DNA of 64,000 nucleotides, from NCBI RefSeq assembly GCF_024734665.1, contig NZ_CP102931.1, forward strand, positions 1,486,001 to 1,550,000, given 5' to 3'. Position 1 is the stretch's first letter, and each line of letters begins with the position of its first letter. The translations under genes and the position numbers were made by a program. The stretch comes from Variovorax paradoxus (GTDB taxonomy: Bacteria; Pseudomonadota; Gammaproteobacteria; Burkholderiales; Burkholderiaceae_C). Shown here piece by piece: positions 39,232 to 50,404 of this stretch. A model generated the notes under the pieces. It was not told the origin of the DNA and did no database searches. It saw only the letters and a program-made list of their open reading frames with translations.

Positions 39232-39815
39232 GCTTCCCGGGGCCGGGACTCGCCCCGGCGGGCGACCTACTTTTCTTTGCTTCGCCAAAGAAAAGTAGGC
39301 AAAAGAAAGGCGACCCCACTGTCTGCGACCCCTTCGCTGTGCGAAGGGGCAACCTGCGGTGCTCGCGTTTCGCGGGGTCTCGCCCAAACTCGCTTCGCTC
39401 AGACAAGGGCGAGCCCTGATCCGCGAAACGCTGCGCTCCTCGGCGCAGCCAGAGGGGCTTGGAGACAACTCGGGCCTTTGCTTCGCTCGGCCACCATGCC
39501 ACCGCAGGCGCTGCGCGCCTGCGGTGGTTGGTATTGGCTGTTGGTATTGGATGTTCGGCCGAGCGAAGCGATGGCCTGCTGGGTTCCCCAATCCCTTCTG
39601 GCTGCGCCGAGGAGCGCAGACGTAGGAGGGATCAGGGCCGCAGCTGTTTGAGCGAAGCGAGTTCTGCGGACCCCCTCCGGAGTTGAGCACCGCAGGTTGC
39701 CCGTAGCGAAGCGAAGGGACGCAGACAGTAGGGTCGCCTTTTCTGTGCTTACTTTCTTTTGGCGAAGCAAAAGAAAGTGAGTCGGCCGCCGGGCCGAGAC
39801 CCGGCCTCCGCCCTC
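39232..39815. repeat. large imperfect inverted repeat, possible non-autonomous element
   Basis: An intergenic stretch whose left half (about 39240-39480) recurs, diverged and inverted, in the right half (about 39560-39800). Matching blocks include GACCCCACTGTCTGCG against CGCAGACAGTAGGGTC, GGGCAACCTGCGGTGCTC against GAGCACCGCAGGTTGCCC, CTCGCTTCGCTCA against TGAGCGAAGCGAG, and GCGCTCCTCGGCGCAGCCAGA against its complement. The centre carries a perfect local palindrome around 39498-39526. Both ends carry AAAGAAA/TTTCTTT hairpins with a TTCGCC/GGCGAA core. No ORF encodes a transposase. Confidence 0.75.
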
Positions 39816-39993
39816 AGCAAAGAGCACAAAAACAAAAATTGGCCCAGGAATTGCAGCGCCTGCACAAGGGTTTCCCCGTACATGGCATACCGCCCCCCAC
39901 ATACGCGTTATGGGCCCCTCCATATGCAAGACCCCGAACAAGCCGCTAACGTCCATGACTGACCCACAACGGGTCCCCCACGAGCCCAAAAGC

Positions 39994-41595
<1,602 letters not shown>

Positions 41596-41597
41596 CC

Positions 41598-44057
41598 ATG
41601 AACAAGCCCATCGACGCCCGCCTGCTGCAGCCCTCCGAGGCCTTTGCCGACTACCTGACCAACACCGCCGCCCGCATCGACGTGGGCGCCGAAGCGCTGG
41701 CGCACGAGCGCGGCATGCGCGTGGGCATCAGCCGGCCGCACGAATCGGCGCACCTGCACGTTGCCGGTGAGGCGACCTACATCGACGACATTCCCGAACT
41801 CACCGGCACGCTGCATTGCGCGCTGGGCCTGTCGCCGGCCGCGAATGGTCGCGTCACGGCGCTGTCGCTCGACGCCATTCGCGCCATGCCGGGCGTGGTC
41901 GCGGTCATCACGGCCGACGACATTCCGGGCACCAACGACTGCGGCTCGATCATTCACGACGACCCGATCCTGCTGCCCGTGAACGACGGCGGCGAGATCC
42001 GCTACCTCGGCCAGCCGGTGTTCGCCGTGATCGCCGAAACGCGTGCCGACGCGCGCCGCGCCGCCGCGAAGGCCAAGGACGCGCTGACCATCGAGGCCCA
42101 GCCGCCCGTGATCACGCCGCAGGCCGCGCACGAACGCGGCCAGTACGTGGTGCCGCCGATGCACATCGTGCGCAGCGGCGGTGCCGCCAACGAAGGCGAC
42201 GAGGCTGCAGTGCGCACTGCCATTGCCAACGCGCCGCATCGCCACAAGGCCACGCTCGACGTGGGCGGGCAGGAACAGTTCTACCTCGAAGGCCAGATCA
42301 GCTACGCCATTCCGAAGGAAGGCGGTGCGTTGCACATCCACTGCTCCACGCAGCACCCGAGCGAGATGCAGCACCTGGTGGCACATGCAATGCACCTGCA
42401 GTCGAACGAAGTGCATGTGGAGTGCCGGCGCATGGGCGGCGGCTTCGGCGGCAAGGAGTCGCAGTCGGCGCTGTTCGCCTGCGTGGCCGCCATCGCGGCG
42501 CGGCAGCTGCAGCGCCCGGTCAAGCTGCGGCTCGACCGCGACGACGACTTCATGGTCACGGGCCGGCGTCACTGCTTCTGGTACGAGTACGAAGTCGGCT
42601 ACGACGACGAAGGCCGCATCCTCGGCGCAGAGATCACGATGGTCTCGCGCGCCGGTCACTCGGCCGACCTCTCGGGCCCGGTGATGACGCGCGCGCTGTG
42701 CCACTTCGACAACGCCTACTGGCTGCCCAACGTGGCCATGCACGGCTTCTCGGGCAAGACGAACACGCAGAGCAACACGGCCTTCCGCGGCTTCGGCGGC
42801 CCGCAGGGCGCGATTGCCATCGAGAACATCATGGACTCGGTGGCCCGCGAACTGAAGCGCGACCCGCTCGACGTGCGGCGCGTCAACTTCTATGGCAAGG
42901 CAGAGAACAACGTCACGCCGTACCGCCAGACCGTGACCGACAACATCGTCCACGAACTCGTGGCCGAGCTGGAAGCCAGCAGCGACTACCGCGCGCGGCG
43001 CGAAGACATCGGGGCCTTCAACAAGAAGAGCACTGTGCTCAAGCGCGGCCTGGCGCTGGCACCGCTGAAGTTCGGCATCTCGTTCAACGTGAAGCACTTC
43101 AACCAGGCCGGCGCGCTGGTACACGTGTACACCGACGGCTCGATCCTCGTGAACCACGGCGGAACCGAGATGGGGCAGGGCCTCAACACCAAGGTGGCGC
43201 AGGTGGTGGCGCACGAGCTGGGCGTGAGCTTCGAGCGCGTGCGCGTCACCGCGACCGACACGACCAAGGTGGCCAACACCTCGGCCACGGCCGCGTCGAC
43301 CGGCGCCGACCTGAACGGCAAGGCCGCGCAGGACGCGGCCCGCCAGATCCGCGAGCGCCTGGCCGAGAGCGCGTCCGAGCGCCATGGCGGGAAGGCCAGC
43401 GAAGTGCGCTTTGCCAACGACAAGGTCGAGGTCAACGGCCGCACGCTGGCCTTCAGCACCGTGGTGGGCGAGGCGTATCTCGACCGCAAGCAGCTGTGGT
43501 CCGATGGCTTCTACGCCACGCCCGGCCTGAGCTGGGACAAGGACAAGATGCAGGGCCGTCCGTTCTACTACTACGCCTACGGCGCGGCGGTGAGCGAGGT
43601 GATCGTCGACACGCTCACCGGCGAATGGAAGTTGTTGCGCGCCGACATCCTCCACGACGCGGGCAAGTCGCTGAACCCGGCTGTGGACATCGGCCAGGTC
43701 GAGGGCGCCTTCATCCAGGGCATGGGCTGGCTCACCACCGAAGAGCTGGTGTGGCATCCGCAAAGCGGCAAGCTCACCACGCACGCGCCCAGCACCTACA
43801 AGATTCCGACCGCCAACGACTGCCCGCCCGTGTTCAACGTGCGCCTGTTCGAAGGCCAGAACTTCGAAGACTCCATTCACCGCAGCAAGGCCGTGGGCGA
43901 GCCGCCGCTCTTGCTGCCGTTCTCGGTGTTCTTCGCGATCCGCGATGCGGTGTCGGCCGCGGGCGACCACAGGGTCGATCCGCCGCTGAAGGCGCCGGCC
44001 ACGAGCGAGTCGATTCTTCGCGCCATTACGGTGGTGCAGACAGCATCGGCCGAATGA
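41598..44057 (+). CDS. xdhB: xanthine dehydrogenase large molybdopterin subunit
   Basis: 819 residues, full length. Molybdenum-cofactor features are GGQEQFYLEGQ, GGGFGGKE, NTAFRGFGGPQG, GTEMGQGLNTK and the C-terminal KAVGEPPLLLPF with the catalytic Glu. It oxidises hypoxanthine and xanthine to urate. The ribosome binding site CAGGAG overlaps the end of xdhA. XdhC, needed for cofactor loading, is encoded at 9434-10243. Confidence 0.95.
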   Translation: MNKPIDARLLQPSEAFADYLTNTAARIDVGAEALAHERGMRVGISRPHESAHLHVAGEATYIDDIPELTGTLHCALGLSPAANGRVTALSLDAIRAMPGVVAVITADDIPGTNDCGSIIHDDPILLPVNDGGEIRYLGQPVFAVIAETRADARRAAAKAKDALTIEAQPPVITPQAAHERGQYVVPPMHIVRSGGAANEGDEAAVRTAIANAPHRHKATLDVGGQEQFYLEGQISYAIPKEGGALHIHCSTQHPSEMQHLVAHAMHLQSNEVHVECRRMGGGFGGKESQSALFACVAAIAARQLQRPVKLRLDRDDDFMVTGRRHCFWYEYEVGYDDEGRILGAEITMVSRAGHSADLSGPVMTRALCHFDNAYWLPNVAMHGFSGKTNTQSNTAFRGFGGPQGAIAIENIMDSVARELKRDPLDVRRVNFYGKAENNVTPYRQTVTDNIVHELVAELEASSDYRARREDIGAFNKKSTVLKRGLALAPLKFGISFNVKHFNQAGALVHVYTDGSILVNHGGTEMGQGLNTKVAQVVAHELGVSFERVRVTATDTTKVANTSATAASTGADLNGKAAQDAARQIRERLAESASERHGGKASEVRFANDKVEVNGRTLAFSTVVGEAYLDRKQLWSDGFYATPGLSWDKDKMQGRPFYYYAYGAAVSEVIVDTLTGEWKLLRADILHDAGKSLNPAVDIGQVEGAFIQGMGWLTTEELVWHPQSGKLTTHAPSTYKIPTANDCPPVFNVRLFEGQNFEDSIHRSKAVGEPPLLLPFSVFFAIRDAVSAAGDHRVDPPLKAPATSESILRAITVVQTASAE

Positions 44058-44160
44058 CAGCGGGCCGTGCTCGCACGGTCCGAGCTTCACTTCCACACCC
44101 GGTTTCGCCAAATGCTGCGCTGTATAACTGTTCGCACAGACAAGAAAGGTGTGAACAGCC

Positions 44161-45162
44161 ATGAGAGACCAGGCGCTTTTCGACAAGATCGATCTTCACC
44201 TCATCAGGGTGCTTCACACCGTGCTGACCGACCGCAGCGTCTCGCGCGCAGCCATCCGCCTGGGCATGTACCAGCCGGCCGTTTCGGCCGCGCTGAAGCG
44301 CCTGCGCGAGCTGTCGGGCGACCCGCTCCTGGTGCGCTCGGGCTCGGGCATGGTGCCGACCGACGCGGGGCTGCGCATGATCGAGCCGGCTGCGAGCATT
44401 CTTCGCGCGGCCGAGATGCTGTTCTCGGATGCGCGGGGCTTCGAGCCGCAGTCGGCGGCCACCACCTTCCGCATTGCGGCCAGCGACTACATGGACCCGC
44501 TGTTCCTGCCCATGCTGGTGGCGCAGGTCAAGCGCGACGCGCCGCTGTGCCAGATCGAGATCCACGCGCTCTCGCCCGATTCGGACTACCACGGCCACCT
44601 GGCACTCGGCCAGGTCGACCTGGTGATCGGCAACTGGCTCAAGCCACCGGAAGACCTGCATATGGCGCGGCTCTTCGGCGACGAGGTGGTGTCGCTGGTC
44701 AACAAGGATCATCCGGCGGTGCGCCGCGGCTGGGACCTGGAGACCTGGCTCACTGCAGAGCACATCGCGCCCACGCCCATGCACCCGGGCGGGCGCGGCA
44801 TCATCGACCAGATGCTCGACGAGCTGGGGCGGCAGCGCAACATCACGGCGCGCTGCGCGCACTTCAGCCTCATTCCGGACATGGTGGCTTCGAGCCTGCT
44901 GGTGCTGACCACCGGGCGCCAGTACTGCGAGCGCTTCGCCTCGCGGCTGCCGCTGAAGATTCTCGATTGCCCCGTGGCGCTGCCGCGCCTCATGTACTAC
45001 CAGCTCTGGCACGAACGCACCCATTCGTCGAGCTCTGCGCGCTGGCTGCGCGAATGCATCAAGGACGTGGCGGCTTCGCTGCGGCCCCCGGCTTCCGCCA
45101 TACCCGGTGTATCTGGCGCCGTAACGCGCCCGCCCGCCGCCCCTGAAACCCCGGATCCCTGA
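44161..45162 (+). CDS. LysR-family regulator within the purine locus
   Basis: 333 residues. The helix-turn-helix is VLHTVLTDRSVSRAAIRLGMYQPAVSAALKRL. The effector domain begins TTFRIAASDYMDP. The C-terminal 25 residues are Pro/Ala-rich and look disordered. It is preceded by GAAAGG. Its place between xdhB and the purine permease on the same strand suggests it controls purine uptake or oxidation; the target and ligand are inferred. Confidence 0.9.
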   Translation: MRDQALFDKIDLHLIRVLHTVLTDRSVSRAAIRLGMYQPAVSAALKRLRELSGDPLLVRSGSGMVPTDAGLRMIEPAASILRAAEMLFSDARGFEPQSAATTFRIAASDYMDPLFLPMLVAQVKRDAPLCQIEIHALSPDSDYHGHLALGQVDLVIGNWLKPPEDLHMARLFGDEVVSLVNKDHPAVRRGWDLETWLTAEHIAPTPMHPGGRGIIDQMLDELGRQRNITARCAHFSLIPDMVASSLLVLTTGRQYCERFASRLPLKILDCPVALPRLMYYQLWHERTHSSSSARWLRECIKDVAASLRPPASAIPGVSGAVTRPPAAPETPDP

Positions 45163-45238
45163 GAAAACCCCGTTCGCGCCGGCGTCGTGAGTGGGGGAAC
45201 GATGAAAACCGCCACTACAACAGCTGGAGACAAGCGAA

Positions 45239-46639
45239 ATGAGTACGTTGGAACAGGCGCCGAAAGGCGCCGAGCCCCGCATCCCGGGGCATGTCGAGTC
45301 CGCGCGTCCGCGTGCGGCTGTGGGCAGCGCAAGCGGCTCGGGTCTGCTTGAACGCATGTTCAAGCTCAGTGCGCATAACACCACGGTGCGCACCGAAGTC
45401 ATCGCGGGGCTCACCACCTTCCTGACGATGGCCTACATCATCTTCGTGAACCCGTCGATCCTCGGGGACGCGGGCATGCCGAAGGGCGCGGTCTTCGTGG
45501 CCACCTGCCTCATTGCGGCGCTGGGCACGCTCATCATGGGCCTGTACGCCAACTACCCGATTGCCATGGCGCCGGGCATGGGCCTGAACGCCTACTTCGC
45601 CTACGTGGTGGTGCTGGGCATGGGCTACACGTGGCAGGTTGCGCTGGGCGCGGTGTTCATCTCGGGCTGCCTGTTCCTGATCGTCACGGTCACGGGGTTG
45701 CGGGAGCTTTTCATACAGGGCATACCGCAGTCGTTGCGAACTGCGATCACCGTGGGCATCGGCATGTTCCTGGCGCTCATCGCGCTGAAGAGCGCTGGCG
45801 TGGTGGCCGCATCGCCCGCCACTTTCGTCACGCTGGGCGACCTGCACTCGGCGCCGGTGGTGCTGGCGACGCTGGGCTTTCTCATCATCGTGGCGCTCGA
45901 CAAGCTCAAGGTGCGCGGCGCGATCCTGATCGGCATCGTCACGGTGACGGTGCTGTCGTTCTTCTTCGGCGGCAACAAGTTCCACGGTGTGTTCGATGCG
46001 CCGCCGTCCATCGCGCCCACCTTCATGCAGCTCGACATCCTGGGCGCGCTCAAGGGCGGCATCCTGAACGTGGTGTTGGTGTTCTTCCTGGTCGAGATGT
46101 TCGACGCCACGGGCACGCTGATGGGCGTGGCCAAGCGCGCCGGTCTGCTGGTGCCGGGCAAGATGGAGCGCATGAACAAGGCGCTGCTGGCCGACAGCGG
46201 CGCGATCTTCGCGGGCTCGCTGCTCGGCACGTCGAGCACCACGGCTTACGTGGAAAGTGCAGCGGGCGTGCAAGCAGGCGGACGCACCGGCCTCACGGCC
46301 GTGGTGGTGGCGCTGCTGTTCCTGGCCTGCCTGATGATCTCGCCGCTGGCGGGCTCGGTGCCGGCCTATGCCACCGCGCCGGCGCTGCTCTTCGTGGGCT
46401 GCCTGATGCTGCGCGACCTGGTCGAGCTCGACTGGGAAGACACCACCGAGGTGATCCCGGCCGCAGTGACCGCGCTGACCATGCCCTTCACCTACTCGAT
46501 CGCCAACGGCCTGGCCTTCGGCTTCATCACGTACGCCGTGCTGAAGCTCTGCACCGGCCGGGCACGGGAAGTGCATGCGATGGTCTGGGTCATCGCCGCC
46601 GTGTTCCTCTTCAAGTTCGCCTATATCGGCGGGCATTGA
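45239..46639 (+). CDS. NCS2/AzgA-type purine permease (hypoxanthine/adenine/guanine)
   Basis: 466 residues with 12 or more membrane segments. Segments of the AzgA-type COG2252 permeases are TEVIAGLTTFLTMAYIIFVNP, MAPGMGLNAYFAYVV, FLVEMFDATGTLMGVA and SLLGTSSTTAYVESAAGV. It imports purine bases with protons, supplying xanthine dehydrogenase. The 76-bp upstream interval can form a GC-rich hairpin, but I see no recognisable riboswitch. Confidence 0.92.
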   Translation: MSTLEQAPKGAEPRIPGHVESARPRAAVGSASGSGLLERMFKLSAHNTTVRTEVIAGLTTFLTMAYIIFVNPSILGDAGMPKGAVFVATCLIAALGTLIMGLYANYPIAMAPGMGLNAYFAYVVVLGMGYTWQVALGAVFISGCLFLIVTVTGLRELFIQGIPQSLRTAITVGIGMFLALIALKSAGVVAASPATFVTLGDLHSAPVVLATLGFLIIVALDKLKVRGAILIGIVTVTVLSFFFGGNKFHGVFDAPPSIAPTFMQLDILGALKGGILNVVLVFFLVEMFDATGTLMGVAKRAGLLVPGKMERMNKALLADSGAIFAGSLLGTSSTTAYVESAAGVQAGGRTGLTAVVVALLFLACLMISPLAGSVPAYATAPALLFVGCLMLRDLVELDWEDTTEVIPAAVTALTMPFTYSIANGLAFGFITYAVLKLCTGRAREVHAMVWVIAAVFLFKFAYIGGH

Positions 46640-46754
46640 AGCAATGAACTGAGCGAAGCGCCGTCGGGCGCCGATGGTCGCGGGAGCACGCTATTAAACT
46701 GATAGCTGTTCCCGCTTTGTTGCAGTTGAACGAGACAAATCCACGAAACCCGGC

Positions 46755-48296
46755 ATGACAACCCCCAGACTCCAGCTCGCGAACATCACCAAGCGGTATC
46801 CCGCGGTGGTGGCGAACAGCGACATCTCCCTGGCCGTGCAGCCCGGCGAAATCCACGCCGTGCTCGGCGAGAACGGCGCCGGCAAGTCGACCCTGATGAA
46901 GATCATCTACGGGTCGGTCAAGCCCGACGAGGGCACCGTGATGTTCGACGGCCATGCCGTCAACCTGCGCAACCCGCAGCAGGCGAGGGCGCTGGGCATC
47001 AGCATGGTGTTCCAGCACTTCAGCCTGTTCGACACGCTCACCGTGGCCGAGAACGTCTGGCTGGGGCTCGACAAGTCGCTGCAACTGGCCGAGGTTGCGC
47101 GCAGCATCACCGCCAAGGCGAGCGAATACGGCCTCGACATCGACCCCTCGCGGCCGGTGCACACGCTGTCGGTGGGCGAGATGCAGCGGGTGGAAATCAT
47201 CCGCGCGTTGCTCACCAACCCCAAGCTGCTGATCCTCGACGAGCCGACCTCGGTGCTCACGCCGCAGGCGGTCATCAAGCTCTTCCATGTGCTGAACAAG
47301 CTGGCTTCGGAAGGCTGCAGCATCCTCTACATCAGCCACAAGCTGCACGAGATCCAGGAGCTGTGCAGCGCCTGCACCGTGCTGCGCGGTGGCAAGGTAA
47401 CGGGCGTGTGCAATCCGCAGAACGAGAGCACCCAGTCGCTGTCGCGGCTGATGATCGGCAGCGAGCCGCCGCCGTTGCAGCACCGGCCGGTGCATGCGGG
47501 CGCAGTGGCGTTGTGCGTCGACGGGCTGTCGCTGGCGCGCGAAGACCAGTTCGGCATGGACCTCGAGGGCATCTCGTTCGAGGTTCGCGCGGGCGAGGTC
47601 GTCGGTATTGCGGGCGTCTCGGGCAACGGCCAGCGCGAACTGCTCTACACGCTCTCGGGTGAAGATGTGCGCGCCGAGGCCTCGATGGTCCGGGTGTTCG
47701 ACAAGCCGGCCGGCCGGCTGCGCCCGCGCTCTCGCCGCGCACTGGGCTTGCACTTCGTGCCCGAAGAGCGGCTGGGCCGCGGCGCGGTGCCGACGCTGGG
47801 GCTTGCGCACAACCTGCTGCTCACGCGCAGCGATGCAGTGGGCCGGGGCGGGTGGATCCGCACAGGCGCGCTCGAGCGCCAGGCCAAGGCCATCATCGAG
47901 CGCTTCAAGGTCAAGGCCGGCGGGCCGCGCGCAGCGGCGCGTTCGCTCTCCGGCGGCAACTTGCAGAAGTTCATCGTCGGCCGCGAGATCGACGCCAACC
48001 CGAAGCTCTTCATCGTTTCGCAGCCGACCTGGGGGGTGGACGTGGGCGCGGCTGCGCTGATCCACGCCGAGATTCTTGCGCTGCGCGATGCGGGCTGTGC
48101 CGTGCTGGTCATCAGCGAGGAGCTCGACGAGCTGTTCAACATCTGCGACCGGCTGCACGTGATTGCAAAGGGGCGGCTGTCGCCCTCCATCGACCGCGCG
48201 GCCGCCACGCTGCCGCAGATCGGCGAATGGATGAGCGGCTTGTGGCAGACCTCCGGCAACAATGTCGGCCAGAAGGCGGAGGCCGCCCATGCTTAA
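46755..48296 (+). CDS. nucleoside ABC transporter ATP-binding protein (two ATPase domains)
   Basis: 513 residues with two nucleotide-binding domains. Domain 1 has GENGAGKSTLMKI, the signature LSVGEMQRVEI and LLILDEPTSVLTP. Domain 2 has GVSGNGQRELL in place of a full Walker A and LSGGNLQKFIVGREI. This is the architecture of BmpA-linked nucleoside importers (NupA/YufO-like). It starts an operon with two permeases and a BMP lipoprotein, and its end overlaps the next gene by 8 bp. Confidence 0.93.
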   Translation: MTTPRLQLANITKRYPAVVANSDISLAVQPGEIHAVLGENGAGKSTLMKIIYGSVKPDEGTVMFDGHAVNLRNPQQARALGISMVFQHFSLFDTLTVAENVWLGLDKSLQLAEVARSITAKASEYGLDIDPSRPVHTLSVGEMQRVEIIRALLTNPKLLILDEPTSVLTPQAVIKLFHVLNKLASEGCSILYISHKLHEIQELCSACTVLRGGKVTGVCNPQNESTQSLSRLMIGSEPPPLQHRPVHAGAVALCVDGLSLAREDQFGMDLEGISFEVRAGEVVGIAGVSGNGQRELLYTLSGEDVRAEASMVRVFDKPAGRLRPRSRRALGLHFVPEERLGRGAVPTLGLAHNLLLTRSDAVGRGGWIRTGALERQAKAIIERFKVKAGGPRAAARSLSGGNLQKFIVGREIDANPKLFIVSQPTWGVDVGAAALIHAEILALRDAGCAVLVISEELDELFNICDRLHVIAKGRLSPSIDRAAATLPQIGEWMSGLWQTSGNNVGQKAEAAHA

Positions 48297-49434
48297 GCTC
48301 GAACCCCGCCCGGAGCTGTCGCGCTTCTGGAGCTATGCCTCGCCGATCCTGGCGCTGCTGATTACCGTGCTGATCGGCGTGGCGCTGTTCGCCGCGCTCG
48401 GCAAGGACCCGGTCAAGGGCTTGCTGGTGTTCTTCTATGAACCCATCAAGAGCGGCTACGCCATCGGCGAGCTGATGGTGAAGGCGACACCGCTGCTCAT
48501 CATCGCGCTGGGGCTGGCCGTGTGCTTCCGCTCGAACGTGTGGAACATCGGCGCCGAAGGGCAGTTCGTGTTCGGCGCCATTGCGGCGGGCGGCGTGGCG
48601 CTGCTGGCCGACAAGACCACGGGGCAGTGGATCGTCGCGGCCATCCTGCTGGCCGGCATCCTTGGCGGCATGGTGTGGGCGGGCATCGTCGCGTTCCTGC
48701 GCGACAAGTACAACGCCAACGAAATCCTGGTGAGCCTGATGCTGGTCTACGTGGCCACGCTGTTGCTGGGCTACATGGTCTATGGTCCATGGAAAGACCC
48801 GAACGGCTACAACTTCCCGCAGACCAAGACCTTCGAGGCGGTCACGCAGATTCCGCGCCTGTTCAAGGGCTCGCGCGTGAGCATCGGGCTGGTCATCGCG
48901 CTGGCGGGGGCGGGGGCGCTGTGGGTGTTCCTGTTCCGCACGCGTGCGGGCTTCGCGCAGCAGGTTGGCGGGCTGGCACCAGCGGCCTCGCGCTATGCGG
49001 GCTTCTCGGCGCGGCGCGCGGTGTGGATCGCGCTGCTGACTTCGGGCGGCGCGGCCGGCCTGGCCGGTGCGCTCGAAGTGGCCGGGCCGCTTGGCCAGCT
49101 TACGCCCTATGTGCCGGCAGGCTATGGCTTCGCAGCCATCATCGTTGCCTTCGTCGGACGGCTGCATCCGGTGGGCATGATCTTCTCGGCCATCCTGATG
49201 AGCATGTTCTACATCGGCGGCGAGCTTGCGCAGTCGCGGCTGGGCCTGCCGAAGTCGCTGACCGGTGTGTTCCAGGGGCTGCTGCTGTTCACGCTGCTGG
49301 CTTGCGACACCCTCATTGCGTACCGGATCCGGCGCAAGGCCGCAGCTAAAGCCGCCACCATGACCACCGCTTCGCTGCAAGCGAGCACGCCGATCACCGC
49401 ACCCGTCGCGCGTGCCACCGAAGGGAGCCACTGA
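48289..49434 (+). CDS. nucleoside ABC transporter permease 1
   Basis: 381 residues, about ten membrane segments. The BPD_transp_2 segments are ATPLLIIALGLAVCFRSNVWNIGAEGQ (in part), NEILVSLMLVYVA and the C-terminal GYGFAAIIVAFVGRLHPVG. ATG 48289 follows GGAGG at 48277-48281 and overlaps the ATPase stop; the in-frame ATG at 48262 is less likely. It pairs with the next permease. Confidence 0.92.
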   Translation: MLKLEPRPELSRFWSYASPILALLITVLIGVALFAALGKDPVKGLLVFFYEPIKSGYAIGELMVKATPLLIIALGLAVCFRSNVWNIGAEGQFVFGAIAAGGVALLADKTTGQWIVAAILLAGILGGMVWAGIVAFLRDKYNANEILVSLMLVYVATLLLGYMVYGPWKDPNGYNFPQTKTFEAVTQIPRLFKGSRVSIGLVIALAGAGALWVFLFRTRAGFAQQVGGLAPAASRYAGFSARRAVWIALLTSGGAAGLAGALEVAGPLGQLTPYVPAGYGFAAIIVAFVGRLHPVGMIFSAILMSMFYIGGELAQSRLGLPKSLTGVFQGLLLFTLLACDTLIAYRIRRKAAAKAATMTTASLQASTPITAPVARATEGSH

Positions 49435-49436
49435 AC

Positions 49437-50357
49437 ATGGAAAGCTACGCACTCCTGCTCGGCTCCACGCTGAGCGCGGGCACCGTGCTCGCCATCGCGG
49501 CGCTGGGCCTGCTCATCAACGAGAAGGCCGGCATCGTCAACCTCGGCGCCGAGGGAATGATGCTGTGCGCCGCCATCGCCGGCTTTGCCACTGTCGTCAC
49601 CACGCACAACCCCTGGCTGGGCTTTCTCGCCGGCATGGCAGCAGGCGCCTTGCTCGCGGCATTCTTCGGTGTGCTGGTGATCTGGCTCAACACCAACCAG
49701 TACGCAACGGGCCTGGCGCTGAGCCTGTTCGGCGTGGGCTTCTCGGCCTTTGCCGGCATCAACTTCGTGCAGGCCAAGCTGCCCGAAAGCACGTCGTACG
49801 CGATCCCGGTGTTGAGCGACATTCCGCTCGTCGGCCCCGCGCTTTTCCGCCATCACCCAATGGTGTATTTCGCGGTGGTGCTGACCCTGGCGCTGATCTG
49901 GTTCCTGTACCGCACGCGCGCCGGCCTGGTGCTGCGCTCAGTCGGTGAATCGCCCGAGTCGGCGCATGCGCTGGGTTATCCGGTGCGGCGCATCCGCTTC
50001 ATGGCGGTGATCGCGGGCGGCTCGCTGTGCGGGCTGGCGGGCGCGTACCTGTCGACCGTGTACACGCCGCTGTGGGTCGAGGGCATGGTGGCCGGCCGCG
50101 GCTGGATCGCGCTGGCGCTCACCACCTTCGCCACCTGGCGGCCGGTGCGCGTGCTGCTGGGGGCCTACCTGTTCGGCGGCGTGTCGATGCTGGGCTTTCA
50201 TTTGCAGAGCAGCGGCGTCGACGTGCCCTCGCAGTTCCTCAGCATGCTGCAGTACATCGCGCCCATCGTTGTGCTGGCGCTGATCTCGCGCAACCCGGCC
50301 TTCATCCGCGCCAACATGCCGGCTTCCATCGGGAAACCGTTCTACCCCGGCTCATAA
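49437..50357 (+). CDS. nucleoside ABC transporter permease 2
   Basis: 306 residues with eight to nine membrane segments. It shows the second BPD_transp_2 permease pattern: LGLLINEKAGIVNLGAEGMM, NQYATGLALSLFGVGFSAF, VRRIRFMAVIAGGSLCGLAGAYLS and GRGWIALALTTFATW. The ATG lies 2 bp after the stop of permease 1. It forms the transmembrane channel with that subunit. Confidence 0.93.
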   Translation: MESYALLLGSTLSAGTVLAIAALGLLINEKAGIVNLGAEGMMLCAAIAGFATVVTTHNPWLGFLAGMAAGALLAAFFGVLVIWLNTNQYATGLALSLFGVGFSAFAGINFVQAKLPESTSYAIPVLSDIPLVGPALFRHHPMVYFAVVLTLALIWFLYRTRAGLVLRSVGESPESAHALGYPVRRIRFMAVIAGGSLCGLAGAYLSTVYTPLWVEGMVAGRGWIALALTTFATWRPVRVLLGAYLFGGVSMLGFHLQSSGVDVPSQFLSMLQYIAPIVVLALISRNPAFIRANMPASIGKPFYPGS

Positions 50358-50404
50358 TCGCGATTCGTTTTTCCGCCAACCTGTCCTTTTGAGGATTTCC
50401 GACA

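Noticed and set aside
39232..39815. CRISPR array in the repeat-rich interval
   Set aside because: The repeats are inverted and unequal in length, with no regular direct repeats or spacers and no cas genes.
44121..44128. TGTATAAC before the second LysR gene, similar to the GntR operator core
   Set aside because: Only six of eight palindrome bases match and the flanking AAC...CTTT and GTCCAC blocks are absent.
45163..45238. Possible purine or xanthine riboswitch before the NCS2 permease
   Set aside because: A GC-rich hairpin is possible, but I could not match any known riboswitch core; the interval is only 76 bp.
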